Positions 34,601 through 44,097 of a stretch of DNA of 64,000 nt are shown piece after piece (within the stretch, counting starts at the first letter, position 1; every line of letters starts with the position of its first letter). The notes under the pieces were generated by a model that did no database searches, was not told the origin of the DNA, and worked only from the letters and a program-made list of their open reading frames with translations. This DNA is from an uncultured Chryseobacterium sp. (GTDB lineage Bacteria > Bacteroidota > Bacteroidia > Flavobacteriales > Weeksellaceae): positions 1-64,000 of the forward strand of contig NZ_CAKZIK010000014.1 of assembly GCF_936933875.1 (NCBI RefSeq), given 5' to 3'. A program made the translations under genes and the position numbers.

Positions 34601-36304
34601 ATGAAGAAATTACTTTTTTTAATACTATTTATAGCTCAACTCAGTTTTGCAAAGAATGTCAATTTAGTGCAAAATGGGAAAACTGACTTTCAGATTGTAA
34701 TACCGTTAAAGAAAACTGAATCAGAATGGAATGCTGCATTTCTTCTGAAAAAGTATATTGACCTTATGGCCGGTGTTGCAATACCTGTTGTTTATGATAA
34801 TGAAGCAACCCGGAAAAATGAAATATTGGTTGGTAAAACAAATAGGTCAACCTTTATTAATACGTATTCTTTACAGCCTGATGCTATAGTAATCCGTTCA
34901 AATAATGGGAAGATTTATATAACCGGAGGTGAAAGAAAGGGCGTATTGTATGCGACTTCTACCTTTCTTGAAGACTTTTTGAAGATAAAGAAATTTACTA
35001 AAGATTTTGAAGTAATTCCCTTCAGTAAAAATATCAGTGTCCCTTCAACTATTAATATAGCACATACACCGCCATTCATATACAGGACCACCTACTTTGA
35101 AGATTCAGAAAACTTAAATTATGCAGATTGGCATAAATTAAATTATTTTTTTGAGGAGAGAAGAAATTTTGCTCATTCTTTCAATCAGTATCTGCCTGAC
35201 TCACTTTTCAAAACTCATCCCGAATATTTTGCCTTGGTTGATGGTAAAAGAACGCCTGTGCAACCGTGCTTGAGTAATCCTGATGTTTATAAAATAATGA
35301 AGACCAATTTGATCAAAGAAATGGTTAAATATCCAAACTTTGAAGTGTGGTCTATAAGCGCAACAGACGATGGTACTTATTGTCACTGTAATCTGTGTGA
35401 GCCAAAAAATAAAGCTGGAAATGGTTTTATTGAAACCTTAATGCCCTTTGTTAATAAATTTGCAAAAGATTTTCCTAATAAAACCATCAGTACACTGGCA
35501 TACAGACAGTCAATTGAGCCTTCAAAATTTGTCAAGCCATTACCTAATGTGGAAATTATGCTTTGCTATACACATATCAACCGTGGTGTGCCAATTGCTA
35601 CAGGTCCCGAAAATGCAGTATTCTTTAGAAATATTACCTCAAAGTGGAAAGCACAGACTAATAATATTTTTGTTTGGGACTATGTTATCAATTACCTAAA
35701 TACACTTTCGCCATTTCCTAATTTACAGGTATTGCAGCCGAATGTTCAGTATTTGAGAGATCAAAATATTAAAAGTGTCTTTTTGCAAGGAAGTGGAGCT
35801 CAAAAAAGCGAATTTAATGAATTGAAATGCTATCTGATTGCCAAATTACTATGGAATCCGGACATCAATATCCAACAGGTTCAAAATGAATTCATCGATG
35901 CCTATTACGGAGCAGGTGCCCCGGAAATAAAGCAATACATTGCAGCCATGCAGACCGAAGTGAAAAAGCACAATGCCATTGTAGATATCTGGGCAGATCC
36001 GAAACTCAATAAAAATGATTTCTTAAGCGATGCCAATATTGCTAAATACAGGCAAATTCTAAACAGAGCATTAGATAAAACCAAAAATAATCCTACAATC
36101 TATAACAGAATTTTAAAAGAAAAACTTTCTGTAGATTATGCAGAAATACAAACATCTTCTGATCAGCTAAAGGCTAAGTTCGGAAAAAAAGCAACGAAAA
36201 CAGTTACTGATTTTACGGAAGCTGCAACCAAAGCCGGCATTATTTACCTGAAAAATGGTGAGCAATCTCCCATTCAGTATAAGGAAAAATTATTAAGCAA
36301 GTAA
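34601..36304 (+). CDS. DUF4838 domain protein, secreted glycosidase-like
   Basis: A 567-aa protein from the ATG at 34601 with a signal peptide ('KKLLFLILFIAQLSFA'). An N-terminal alpha-glucuronidase-like domain ('EIVG'-type fold with 'ILVGKTNRSTFI', 'GGERKGVLYATSTFLEDFL') precedes a TIM-barrel-like DUF4838 region ('VWSISATDDGTYCHCNLCEP', 'FVWDYVINYLNTLSPFP', 'GAGAPEIKQYI'). DUF4838 proteins usually belong to polysaccharide-utilisation loci. Here it sits between Wzy and a glycosyltransferase, which suggests trimming, release or editing of the polymer in the periplasm. Confidence 0.78.
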   Translation: MKKLLFLILFIAQLSFAKNVNLVQNGKTDFQIVIPLKKTESEWNAAFLLKKYIDLMAGVAIPVVYDNEATRKNEILVGKTNRSTFINTYSLQPDAIVIRSNNGKIYITGGERKGVLYATSTFLEDFLKIKKFTKDFEVIPFSKNISVPSTINIAHTPPFIYRTTYFEDSENLNYADWHKLNYFFEERRNFAHSFNQYLPDSLFKTHPEYFALVDGKRTPVQPCLSNPDVYKIMKTNLIKEMVKYPNFEVWSISATDDGTYCHCNLCEPKNKAGNGFIETLMPFVNKFAKDFPNKTISTLAYRQSIEPSKFVKPLPNVEIMLCYTHINRGVPIATGPENAVFFRNITSKWKAQTNNIFVWDYVINYLNTLSPFPNLQVLQPNVQYLRDQNIKSVFLQGSGAQKSEFNELKCYLIAKLLWNPDINIQQVQNEFIDAYYGAGAPEIKQYIAAMQTEVKKHNAIVDIWADPKLNKNDFLSDANIAKYRQILNRALDKTKNNPTIYNRILKEKLSVDYAEIQTSSDQLKAKFGKKATKTVTDFTEAATKAGIIYLKNGEQSPIQYKEKLLSK

Positions 36305-36309
36305 GACAT

Positions 36310-37404
36310 ATGAATATAGTTTTTGATAATATAATTTATTCTTTACAGCGTTCTGGAGGTGGATCTGTCTATTGGACGGAACTGATAAAACGGTTTAACA
36401 GTTCAAAGGAAAATATTGAGTTCTATGACCATGAAAATGATAAGGATAATTTTTTTCGGCAAGAATTAAAACTCAGAAATACAAGTAAGGAAACAAAATT
36501 TCCCTTTGGGATAAGGAGGTATCTCCCTTTCACTGAAGAAATAACAGAAAAAAGCATATTTCATTCTAGCTACTATAGATACAGTAATTCTAAAAATGCA
36601 ATAAATGTAACTACCGTTCATGATTTCACTACAGAATATTACAGAACAGGGCTGGCAAGATGGGTACATTTCCAGCAAAAAAAACAGGCGATTAAGAAAT
36701 CTGAGGGAATAGTATGTATTTCTGAGAACACAAAAAAGGATTTGCTGAAGTTTCACCCTTGGGCAGCAAATAAAAAAATCAAAGTGATAAACAATGGGGT
36801 AAGTGATGATTTTTTTAAGATAGAAAACGAATTTAACTTAGAAAGTATCGATGAAAGATTTAAAAAATTCACAGATAAAAAGTTACTGATATTCATTGGA
36901 CATCGTACTTCATACAAAAATTTTGATAAAGCGGTAGAAGCATATTCAAATTTAAATCATCCAGATTATCATTTTCTGATTATTGGAGAGGCATTAAATG
37001 AATCTGAACATAATTTGTTGAATGAAAAACTTAAACAAGATTCCTATACTGTCTTAAGCGGTATAAATAATTTTAAACTGAACCACCTGTATAACAAGGC
37101 CTTTTGTCTTATTTACCCATCATCTTATGAAGGGTTTGGAATTCCTTTAATCGAAGCAATGAAAACAGGTTTGCCTGTGATAGCTTCTAAAAATTCATCA
37201 ATACCCGAAGTAGCTGGGGAAGCAGGTGTTTTATTAGATAACCTTGATGAAAACAGTATTAATCAGGAGATTATTAAATTAGAAGACAGCACTTATAGAA
37301 GCATGATTATAGAAAAAGGTTGGGTACAGGCTAAGAAATTTAATTGGGACAAGACTTTTGAACAGTATCACCAATTTTATAAAGAACTTTATGATGGTAA
37401 ATAA
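36310..37404 (+). CDS. Glycosyltransferase family 4 (GT-B)
   Basis: A 364-aa GT-B enzyme. The N half contains '[19 protein letters not shown]' and '[10 protein letters not shown]', and the C half has the nucleotide-sugar site '[43 protein letters not shown]', with the E-x7-E motif around '[10 protein letters not shown]'. It adds a hexose or related sugar to the repeat unit. It overlaps the next gene by about 14 bases. Confidence 0.9.
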   Translation: MNIVFDNIIYSLQRSGGGSVYWTELIKRFNSSKENIEFYDHENDKDNFFRQELKLRNTSKETKFPFGIRRYLPFTEEITEKSIFHSSYYRYSNSKNAINVTTVHDFTTEYYRTGLARWVHFQQKKQAIKKSEGIVCISENTKKDLLKFHPWAANKKIKVINNGVSDDFFKIENEFNLESIDERFKKFTDKKLLIFIGHRTSYKNFDKAVEAYSNLNHPDYHFLIIGEALNESEHNLLNEKLKQDSYTVLSGINNFKLNHLYNKAFCLIYPSSYEGFGIPLIEAMKTGLPVIASKNSSIPEVAGEAGVLLDNLDENSINQEIIKLEDSTYRSMIIEKGWVQAKKFNWDKTFEQYHQFYKELYDGK

Positions 37405-37990
37405 ACTGGCGCAATACGGTTTTATGGGATTGATTCAAATGTTTCTAAATCTCATCAAAACAAAACTCACATTTCCAAATGCTAGAATAATAAGATTTCC
37501 AATAGATCTTCGAGGAAAGAAATTTATTCATGTCTCAAAAGGTTTTACTACGGGCGTAGGATGCAGGATTGAAGCCTATCCCGAAACGGATAAAAAAGTA
37601 TTATTTTTTGGTGAAAATTTTCAGATGAATGATTATGTTCACATCACTGCAATGGAAAGTGTTAAAATTGGTAATAATGTTCTGTTGGCAAGCAAAATTT
37701 ATATTTCAGACTGTTCGCACGGAAGTTATTCAGGAGATGAAAATGACAGTCATCCTGACTCCATTCCACATGACAGACCATTATCTTCCAAACCGGTGGT
37801 GATTGAAGATAATGTATGGTTGGGAGAGTTTGTTTCAGTTTTGCCGGGAGTTACGATTGGTAAAGGATCAATTGTAGGAGCCAATTCTGTGGTTTCAAAA
37901 AATCTTCCTCCTTATGTTATTGCAGTAGGAACACCTGCAAAACCAATAAAAAAATTCAATTTCGGAACTAATAAATGGGAAAAATATTAA
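37391..37990 (+). CDS. Hexapeptide acyltransferase, WcaF-like
   Basis: About 199 aa from the ATG at 37391 (or the next codon, also ATG). The beta-helix runs 'GENFQMNDYVHITAMESVKIGNNVLLASKIYISDCSHG' to 'VVIEDNVWLGEFVSVLPGVTIGKGSIVGANSVVSKNLPPYVIAVGTPAKPIKKF'. The 'DCSHG' loop with catalytic-type His is typical of xenobiotic/maltose/colanic acid acetyltransferases. It should O-acetylate a sugar. Longer upstream starts fall inside the preceding coding region. Confidence 0.82.
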   Translation: MMVNKLAQYGFMGLIQMFLNLIKTKLTFPNARIIRFPIDLRGKKFIHVSKGFTTGVGCRIEAYPETDKKVLFFGENFQMNDYVHITAMESVKIGNNVLLASKIYISDCSHGSYSGDENDSHPDSIPHDRPLSSKPVVIEDNVWLGEFVSVLPGVTIGKGSIVGANSVVSKNLPPYVIAVGTPAKPIKKFNFGTNKWEKY

Positions 37991-37994
37991 TAAT

Positions 37995-39131
37995 ATGAAA
38001 AATATACTTATTACTGGCGGAGCTGGTTTTATTGGCAGCAATTTAGCACTAAAACTTATTGAAAAAGGTTATACCATTACGGTTTTAGATAACCTGTCAA
38101 CGCAGATACACGGGGAAAATCCTGAAAAAACTTCGCCGCTTTATCAGTCCATTAAAGATAAAGTGAATTTTATAAAAGGCACGGTAACTTCCAGAGAAGA
38201 CTGGGAGAAAGCTTTGAAAGGCCAGGATGCAGTGGTGCATTATGCGGCAGAAACAGGCACCGGACAGTCCATGTATTGCATCGAAAAATATGCGGAAGTC
38301 AACATGCAGGGAACAGCAATCATGCTGGATATTTTAGCAAACGACAAATCTCATCAGGTAAAAAAAGTAGTCGTAGCTTCTTCAAGATCTATTTATGGTG
38401 AAGGAAAATACCGCCATCCGGAACTGGGAATCGTGTATCCTACCGAAAGAAAAGAGAGAGATATGTTGGCAGGAGATTTTGAAGTGAAATACCAGGACAA
38501 TCAACCTTTGGAATTATTGGCAACATCCGAAGATTCCAAAATTCACCCATCTTCTGTTTACGGGATTACAAAACAGAATCAGGAGCAGATGGTTATGACG
38601 GTTTGCCCTACCATTGGTATTGCTCCGGTAGCGTTCAGATATCAGAATGTATATGGAGCAGGTCAGTCTTTATCTAATCCTTATACGGGAATTCTTTCTA
38701 TTTTCTCCACCCAAATCAGAAACGGAAACGGCATCAAAATTTTTGAAGACGGAAAAGAAACCAGAGACTTCGTGTATATCGATGATGTGGTAGATGCAAC
38801 CATCCGCGGTCTGGAAATGGAAGAAGCCAACGGAGAAATTTTTAATGTAGGAACCGGCGAAGCTACGGATGTGCTGACCGTTGCCAATAGCCTGATAAGT
38901 GCTTATGGCATTGAAGTTCCTGTAATAGTTACAGGTAATTTCCGTTTGGGTGATATCCGCCATAATTTTGCAGATCTTACCAAAATCAATTCAAAGTTAG
39001 GCTTTGTTCCACAGGTTTCTTTTGAACAGGGCATCAATAAATTTACCGATTGGGTACTTCAGCAGGAAGTTCGGGAAGATAATCTGGAGAAGTCTTTGGA
39101 GGAGATGAAGAAAAAAGGTTTATATAAATAA
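37995..39131 (+). CDS. NAD-dependent sugar epimerase/dehydratase (dTDP-L-rhamnose 4-epimerase-like)
   Basis: A 378-aa extended SDR protein. 'ILITGGAGFIGSNLALKL' binds NAD; 'SSVYGITKQNQE' gives the Tyr-x3-Lys pair. The insert 'LSTQIHGENPEKTS' and the long mid-region 'GEGKYRHPELGIVYPTER' resemble dTDP-L-rhamnose 4-epimerases, which make dTDP-6-deoxy-L-talose. If so, it uses the dTDP-sugar from the rfb genes downstream. The specificity is inferred from memory of the family and is uncertain. Confidence 0.72.
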   Translation: MKNILITGGAGFIGSNLALKLIEKGYTITVLDNLSTQIHGENPEKTSPLYQSIKDKVNFIKGTVTSREDWEKALKGQDAVVHYAAETGTGQSMYCIEKYAEVNMQGTAIMLDILANDKSHQVKKVVVASSRSIYGEGKYRHPELGIVYPTERKERDMLAGDFEVKYQDNQPLELLATSEDSKIHPSSVYGITKQNQEQMVMTVCPTIGIAPVAFRYQNVYGAGQSLSNPYTGILSIFSTQIRNGNGIKIFEDGKETRDFVYIDDVVDATIRGLEMEEANGEIFNVGTGEATDVLTVANSLISAYGIEVPVIVTGNFRLGDIRHNFADLTKINSKLGFVPQVSFEQGINKFTDWVLQQEVREDNLEKSLEEMKKKGLYK

Positions 39132-39133
39132 AA

Positions 39134-40180
39134 ATGACTCTAAAGGAAAGCATACATGGAAAAAAAATTCTGTTTTTTTCTGTTCAGACTTTTAATCTTG
39201 AAAAAGAGATTAAAAAAACGATGGAAGAGAATGGAGCTGTTGTGACTTATTATGATGAAAGACCTTCCAACAGTAATTTTACCAAAGGAATTATTCGTTT
39301 AAAGAGAGATATTTATCAAAAAAAAATTGATGAATATTATGCTTCTATCCTTGAAAAAATCAAAACTGAAAAATTTGATTATCTTTTCGTAAACAGAGGT
39401 GAAGTAATTACTAAAGCGTTTTTAGAGAAATTTATTGAAATGCAGCCGAACTGTGAGAGAATATTCTTCACATGGGATTCATTTGCAAACCATGGTCATC
39501 CTACCACAATTCTGAAATATTTTCACAGACGATTTACCTTCGATCCTAATGATGCCGAGAAATACAATATTGGATTTCGACCGTTGTATTTCCTGGAGAA
39601 ATATAGAAGTATTAATCGAACTGATCAATCGGGTTATTTGTACGATTTGCTTTTTCTCGGAACGGCGCACTCCGACAGGTACATCATCAGTAATAAAATT
39701 GCAGATTGGTGTAAAAGTAAAGGCTTAAATGTTTTTACCTATTATTACATGCATGGTAAACTGGTTTATTTTTACCAGAAATTATTTGATAAAAGCTTTA
39801 AAGAATTTGATTATAAAAAACTGAGTTTTACAAGCCTTACAACAGATCAAATATTAGAATTGTATAAGCAGTCCAAGGTAATTTTAGATATCAACCATCC
39901 CGGACAAACCGGATTGACAATGCGGTCATTCGAATCTTTGGGTGCTGGTAAAAAATTAATTACGACAAACAAAGAAATTAAAAAATATCCGTTCTACAAT
40001 TCCAATAATGTTTTCGTTATTGATAGAAATAATATTCAGTTGGATGAAAATTTCTTCAAAACAGAATATGAAGAAATAAATAAAGATTTATACGAAAAAT
40101 GTTCAATCACAGGTTGGCTAAAAGAAGTAATGCTGAATCCTGAAAAGGATGATTGGAAACCACTAATGAAAAATAACTAA
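39134..40180 (+). CDS. CgeB-like glycosyltransferase
   Basis: A 348-aa protein with a probable GT-B fold: 'LFFSVQTFNLEKEIKKTMEENG', 'YLFVNRGEVIT', 'FFTWDSFANHG', 'LLFLGTAHSDRY' and the C-terminal 'QTGLTMRSFESLGAGKKLITTNKEIKKYPFYNSNNV'. The last segment is the glycosyl_transf CgeB-type donor site. It likely adds a sugar to the repeat unit. The TAATG arrangement overlaps the next gene by one base. Confidence 0.68.
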   Translation: MTLKESIHGKKILFFSVQTFNLEKEIKKTMEENGAVVTYYDERPSNSNFTKGIIRLKRDIYQKKIDEYYASILEKIKTEKFDYLFVNRGEVITKAFLEKFIEMQPNCERIFFTWDSFANHGHPTTILKYFHRRFTFDPNDAEKYNIGFRPLYFLEKYRSINRTDQSGYLYDLLFLGTAHSDRYIISNKIADWCKSKGLNVFTYYYMHGKLVYFYQKLFDKSFKEFDYKKLSFTSLTTDQILELYKQSKVILDINHPGQTGLTMRSFESLGAGKKLITTNKEIKKYPFYNSNNVFVIDRNNIQLDENFFKTEYEEINKDLYEKCSITGWLKEVMLNPEKDDWKPLMKNN

Positions 40181-41079
40181 TGAAAATAACCATCACAGGC
40201 GCATCCGGTTTTGTAGGTTCTAATCTTTCAAAATATTTGGAAGAAAAGGGAAATACTATAGATAAATTATCTTTAAGAAAGCCTGATTTTTCTTTGCAGA
40301 AAGATGCAAATGCTGTGATTCATTTAGCAGGTAAAGCCCATGATACGGCGAATACTTCTGCCGACAGGGAATATTTTGTAATTAATACTGAACTGACAAA
40401 GAAATTGTTTGATGATTTTTTGAATTCAGATATAAAAGATTTTATTTTTTTCAGCAGTGTAAAAGCCACCGCCGATACTTTGGAGGGTATTTTGGATGAA
40501 AACCATCCTTCCAGTCCGCAAACGCCTTATGGAAGATCGAAATGGGAGGCAGAAAAATATCTGCTTTCAAAAAATCTGCCGTCCGGAAAACGCCTGTTCA
40601 TCATTCGTCCTTGTATGATTCACGGTCCGGGCAACAAAGGAAATCTAAACCTGCTTTACAAAGTGGTAGAAAAAGGCATTCCTTGGCCATTAGCCAGTTT
40701 TGAAAATAGAAGATCCTTTTTAAGTATTGACAATTTGAATTACCTGGTTGATAAAATCATAACTTCAGATATCCCTTCCGGAATTTATAATTTTGCAGAC
40801 GATAAAGCCATCTCGACAAACGAATTGGTAAGAATTATCGCGAAAACCTCTGGTAAAAAGGAAAAATTATGGCATATTTCAGCGGGTTTAATTTCGGGTG
40901 TGGCAAAACTGGGCGATAAAATAAAATTGCCCCTCAATTCAGAAAGATTAAAAAAATTAACTGAAAGTTATGTGGTTTCAAACCAAAAAATTAAAACAGC
41001 CTTAAGCTTGAAAGCATTACCTTTGTCCGCAGAGGAAGGATTAACTAAAACAATCACTTCCTTTAAATCTAAGTCTTAA
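40180..41079 (+). CDS. NAD-dependent sugar epimerase/reductase
   Basis: A 299-aa SDR protein. 'ITITGASGFVGSNL' is the Rossmann motif and 'TPYGRSKWEAEKYLL' carries Tyr-x3-Lys. It lacks the 'GQLG' motif of RfbD. In many loci such a protein directly precedes a paired sugar-phosphate transferase and acts as UDP-GlcNAc or UDP-QuiNAc 4-epimerase/4-reductase to make the initiating sugar. Here, too, it sits right before two initiating transferases. Confidence 0.75.
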   Translation: MKITITGASGFVGSNLSKYLEEKGNTIDKLSLRKPDFSLQKDANAVIHLAGKAHDTANTSADREYFVINTELTKKLFDDFLNSDIKDFIFFSSVKATADTLEGILDENHPSSPQTPYGRSKWEAEKYLLSKNLPSGKRLFIIRPCMIHGPGNKGNLNLLYKVVEKGIPWPLASFENRRSFLSIDNLNYLVDKIITSDIPSGIYNFADDKAISTNELVRIIAKTSGKKEKLWHISAGLISGVAKLGDKIKLPLNSERLKKLTESYVVSNQKIKTALSLKALPLSAEEGLTKTITSFKSKS

Positions 41080-41097
41080 CCTTACCCTCAACCTCAG

Positions 41098-41646
41098 ATG
41101 ATACGCTTTTTCGATTTTATATTTTCATTTTTCGGTCTGCTCTTCCTCTCGCCCGTTATGCTGGTATTGTACATTATTGGGCTTTTCGATACCGGTTCGC
41201 CAATTTTTGTTCAGGAAAGGGTAGGGAAGAACAAAAAACCTTTTAATCTGTACAAATTCCGCACAATGCACAAAGACACCAAGTCCGTGGCCTCGCATTT
41301 GGCGAGCAAATCATCCATAACGAAATTTGGAAATTTCTTAAGAAAAACCAAATTGGACGAACTTCCGCAGTTGGTAAACGTTTTGATTGGAGATATGAGT
41401 TTGGTAGGTGCACGTCCCAATCTTTTCAATCAGACCGAATTGATTGAAGAACGCGATAAACGAGGAGTGTACAGTCACGTTCCGGGCATTACAGGATTGG
41501 CTCAAATCAATGAAGTAGATATGTCCACACCAAAAAAACTGGCAGAAATGGACGCAGAAATGCTGAGATCGCTGACAGTTTCAGATTATTTTAAATATAT
41601 TCTTGCAACGGTTGGTGGGAAAGGTCAGGGAGATCGCGTAAAATAA
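41098..41646 (+). CDS. Undecaprenyl-phosphate sugar-1-phosphate transferase (PglC/WcaJ C-domain type)
   Basis: A 182-aa monotopic bacterial sugar transferase. An N-terminal re-entrant helix ('DFIFSFFGLLFLSPVMLVLYIIGL') precedes 'RVGKNKKPFNLYKFRTM', 'TKLDELPQLVNVLIGDMSLVGARP' and 'YSHVPGITGLAQIN'. It starts repeat-unit assembly by loading a sugar phosphate on undecaprenyl phosphate. It lacks the CoA-binding membrane part of long WcaJ forms, matching short PglC. With the PglF/PglE-like pair it suggests a bacillosamine-type first sugar. Confidence 0.88.
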   Translation: MIRFFDFIFSFFGLLFLSPVMLVLYIIGLFDTGSPIFVQERVGKNKKPFNLYKFRTMHKDTKSVASHLASKSSITKFGNFLRKTKLDELPQLVNVLIGDMSLVGARPNLFNQTELIEERDKRGVYSHVPGITGLAQINEVDMSTPKKLAEMDAEMLRSLTVSDYFKYILATVGGKGQGDRVK

Positions 41647-41656
41647 TTTTTTTGGT

Positions 41657-42643
41657 TTGAATTGGTTTTATCTGGAGTATATAATTGTTGCAGTCGGTCT
41701 TTTCCTTTTTTTGCTGATATACTTTCGTATTGCCGAAAAGTTTAAGATCATTGATGTTCCCAATCACCGCAGTCAGCATTTCGAAATAACGCTGAGAGGC
41801 GGTGGCGTCGTTTATCCTGCTGCTTTTCTTTTTTTTGCGGTCAGTTTAATTTTTAACCCACCTTCGACTGCGCAGAATTTTTTAATTTTTGGAGCAGGTT
41901 TATTGATAATTTGTATTATAAGTTTTATTGATGATATCCGTAGCCTTTCAAGCAGATTGAGATTGGTTTTTCATTTTATTGCGGTGAGCCTGCTTCTTTA
42001 CTTTGTGAATGCTTTTGCCATACTCCCTTATTGGTCCATTCCTTTGCTTTTTATAGTTACCATCGGTGTTTTAAATTCCTACAATTTTATGGACGGCATT
42101 AATGGAATTACGGGTTTATATAGTTTGATGAATTTAGCATCGTTGCTCTTTGTTAATGAAAAAGTGGCTCATTTTACCGATTCCCGTTTTATCATCTATC
42201 CACTTTTAGCAAGTGTAGTATTTCTGTTTTTTAATTTCCGTAAAAAAGCCAGATGCTTCATGGGTGATGTGGGAAGTTTGGGCATAGCTTTTTGGATTTT
42301 GGCACTTTTGGGCCTTTTAATAATAAAGACAGAGGAAATAAAATGGATATTATTCCTTACAGTTTACGGCGTGGAAACGGTTCTCACAATCATAGAACGG
42401 TTAAAATTAAAGGAAAACATATTCGACGCTCACCGGCGCCACCTTTACCAGCTCTTGGCCAACGAAAAAAAGATTGACCACAGATTGATCAGCCTGTCTT
42501 ATGCCGCCTTGCAGCTGCTGATAAATAGCTTGGTCATAAAACTTACTGCTGAAAGCTGGTTTCTTTTTGCAGTCATAATAATTAGTACTATAGCTACTTA
42601 TGTACTTATTAAAATTACGCTTAAAGAAAATCTCAGATTGTAA
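41657..42643 (+). CDS. WecA/MraY-family polyprenyl-phosphate HexNAc-1-phosphate transferase
   Basis: A 328-aa membrane protein with about ten helices. Conserved signatures: 'VPNHRSQHFEITLRGGGVVYP', 'SFIDDIRSLSSRLRL' (Asp pair), 'NSYNFMDGINGITG' and 'RCFMGDVGSLGIAF'. It is a WbpL/WecA-type enzyme that can also start lipid-linked glycans. The likely start is TTG at 41657; no in-frame ATG lies before the first conserved helix. Two initiating transferases in one locus is unusual; they may serve different glycans. Confidence 0.85.
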   Translation: MNWFYLEYIIVAVGLFLFLLIYFRIAEKFKIIDVPNHRSQHFEITLRGGGVVYPAAFLFFAVSLIFNPPSTAQNFLIFGAGLLIICIISFIDDIRSLSSRLRLVFHFIAVSLLLYFVNAFAILPYWSIPLLFIVTIGVLNSYNFMDGINGITGLYSLMNLASLLFVNEKVAHFTDSRFIIYPLLASVVFLFFNFRKKARCFMGDVGSLGIAFWILALLGLLIIKTEEIKWILFLTVYGVETVLTIIERLKLKENIFDAHRRHLYQLLANEKKIDHRLISLSYAALQLLINSLVIKLTAESWFLFAVIIISTIATYVLIKITLKENLRL

Positions 42644-42957
42644 ATGGATGGTAGAGCATTTACTACCCTTTACGTTCGGACAAAATAAATTCCACTATAA
42701 AGCTGGGGCAAAAATTTTTTTCCTAAAACTGGAAACTTACTAAATGCCATCCTTAAACGTGAAGAAATTTTCACCCTTTAGGGCTGGGGAAGGAAAACTT
42801 CTGGTCACTCCTTTGCTTATTCACTAGTACGAAGCCATCTTCTTCCACTCACCAGTCATATCTCTGTTCAAACGCAAAGTTTCCCACTATTAAGGTTCAA
42901 ATCAGCAGATATGTTACAACTTTAGAGCCAAGGGGCAAGAAAATTTCATGAACAAAA
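42644..42957. other. Gene-free region after the capsule locus
   Basis: About 310 bases without a gene. Two partly similar segments contain GCTGGGG (42702-42708 and 42783-42789), each preceded by a TTTA/TAAA and followed by an A/G then A-rich run, so a decayed direct repeat is possible. No promoter or plus-strand terminator was recognised. Confidence 0.4.
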
Positions 42958-42983
42958 AATGCTGCCCGGTTAAGGGCAGCATT
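42958..42983 (-). terminator. Rho-independent terminator of the minus-strand hypothetical gene
   Basis: AATGCTGCCC and GGGCAGCATT form a perfect 10-bp stem with a 6-base loop; on the minus strand it runs into TTTTTTGTT. Confidence 0.88.
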
Positions 42984-43002
42984 CACAAAAAATTAATAAA
43001 AT

Positions 43003-43752
43003 CTACGTCACTTTTACAATATTTAAACAGTTAAACTGATTATTGTTAAGTGGATATTGCACACCGTTGATTTCCTGGAGAAACTCGATCAGAACTGCAA
43101 AAATTTTCACGGCTCCGTTTGGAATTGACGCTCCTGGATCCAAGCTCAGCGTTGCAGGAACAGCATCCGCAGAACTGTTCATCAGGGGACTGTAAATCGT
43201 TTCCGAAGTCTTCAGGTCTCCATCCAATGCTGCAATCGCAATGCCGATTTGGACATGAGTCGCCTCTTTTGGCAGAATCAAACTGCTCTTCGGTGAAAAA
43301 TTTTCGACCGTCAGCATCCCGGTGGTTTCATCAATTTGTAAAGGCACCGTGAGCAGAGTTTTCAGCTGAGAGTTGGCATTGAAATCAAAACTTTCCAGTA
43401 ATAGTTTTCCTTCAGGTGTGGAAATTCCGGCGGAAGGAGTCCGTTCACCGCGTACCGCCGCTTCATCCAGATGTTTTATCTTGGTGAGTACGCTGGTCAT
43501 GCGGTTACTGGCCTTCGAATCTGAAATTTTCCGCACGTAATTGGACAGCGATCCCCGGATCACTTTTCCGGTTTGCGCAACAATGCCGAATTCGTTCATG
43601 TTTTCTCTTGTTCTGGCGAACTTGGGGTCGTTGAAGATTTTACTCCGTTCAACGCCGCCTTTCATGCGTACCATACTTCCGTCTTTTGTCTTGTAAAAGG
43701 AGAAGTTTCCTATGTTGCCCTGCAACATCAAAATTGAGTTTTCTTTTGCCAT
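43003..43752 (-). CDS. Hypothetical protein of Bacteroidota type
   Basis: A 249-aa protein starting 'MAKENSILMLQGNIGNFSFYKTKDGSMVRMKGG'. The beginning is basic and beta-rich; the rest is soluble without signal peptide or membrane helices. I recall similar uncharacterised proteins in Chryseobacterium-type genomes but know no function. Base composition appears richer in GC than the neighbouring capsule genes, which may reflect a different origin. It is a monocistronic unit with its own promoter (about 43815-43822) and terminator. Confidence 0.6.
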   Translation of the reverse strand: MAKENSILMLQGNIGNFSFYKTKDGSMVRMKGGVERSKIFNDPKFARTRENMNEFGIVAQTGKVIRGSLSNYVRKISDSKASNRMTSVLTKIKHLDEAAVRGERTPSAGISTPEGKLLLESFDFNANSQLKTLLTVPLQIDETTGMLTVENFSPKSSLILPKEATHVQIGIAIAALDGDLKTSETIYSPLMNSSADAVPATLSLDPGASIPNGAVKIFAVLIEFLQEINGVQYPLNNNQFNCLNIVKVT

Positions 43753-43814
43753 GATTTGATTGATTTTAGGCTGTTAATATTAAATTTTGTAAATCCGGCC
43801 GGAGGTTTACAGAG

Positions 43815-43847
43815 CAAATATAAAAAGGCAAAGAACCCTTGGCAACA
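43815..43847 (-). promoter_or_regulatory. Bacteroidota promoter for the minus-strand hypothetical gene
   Basis: On the minus strand TATATTTG (43815-43822 as its complement) is a perfect -7 box with a TTG about 21 bases upstream. The leader of roughly 55 bases includes a TCCGGCCGGA palindrome. Confidence 0.6.
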
Positions 43848-44010
43848 GGGATATAACAGATGATATTGTTTTAGTTTTATCAGGTCATTTTAATCGAATA
43901 AACTTCTTTGAGCTCATTTTGGTACATCTGCATTCTAATTCAGTCAGATGATAACAAAATAGTCTTTTTTCTCAGAATCTGTTCTTTCCATCCGTTAAAA
44001 CAGTCCACTA

Positions 44011-44038
44011 CTAACCTCTAACCTCTAACCTCTAACTT
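44011..44038. repeat. Heptamer tandem repeat CTAACCT x4
   Basis: Three exact CTAACCT units and one CTAACTT, inside a gene-free stretch. It is one of several 7-bp-period tracts in the window. Confidence 0.85.
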
Positions 44039-44055
44039 CCAACTTACTCTCATAC

Positions 44056-44097
44056 CCGTGGATACTCCGTGGATACTCCGTGGATACTTCGTGGATG
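44056..44097. repeat. 11-bp tandem repeat CCGTGGATACT x3.8
   Basis: Three exact units of CCGTGGATACT and a fourth diverging after GTGGAT. Each unit holds CGTGGATAC, which matches the reverse DnaA box TGTGGATAA at 7 of 9 positions. The 11-bp period puts the motifs on one face of the helix. Confidence 0.85.

Noticed and set aside
44011..44038. CTAACCT repeats as telomere-like DNA
   Set aside because: Only four copies, internal to a bacterial chromosome; a simple microsatellite explains it.
44056..44097. The 11-bp repeats as a CRISPR array
   Set aside because: Units are directly adjacent with no spacers, far too short for CRISPR, and no cas genes exist in the window.
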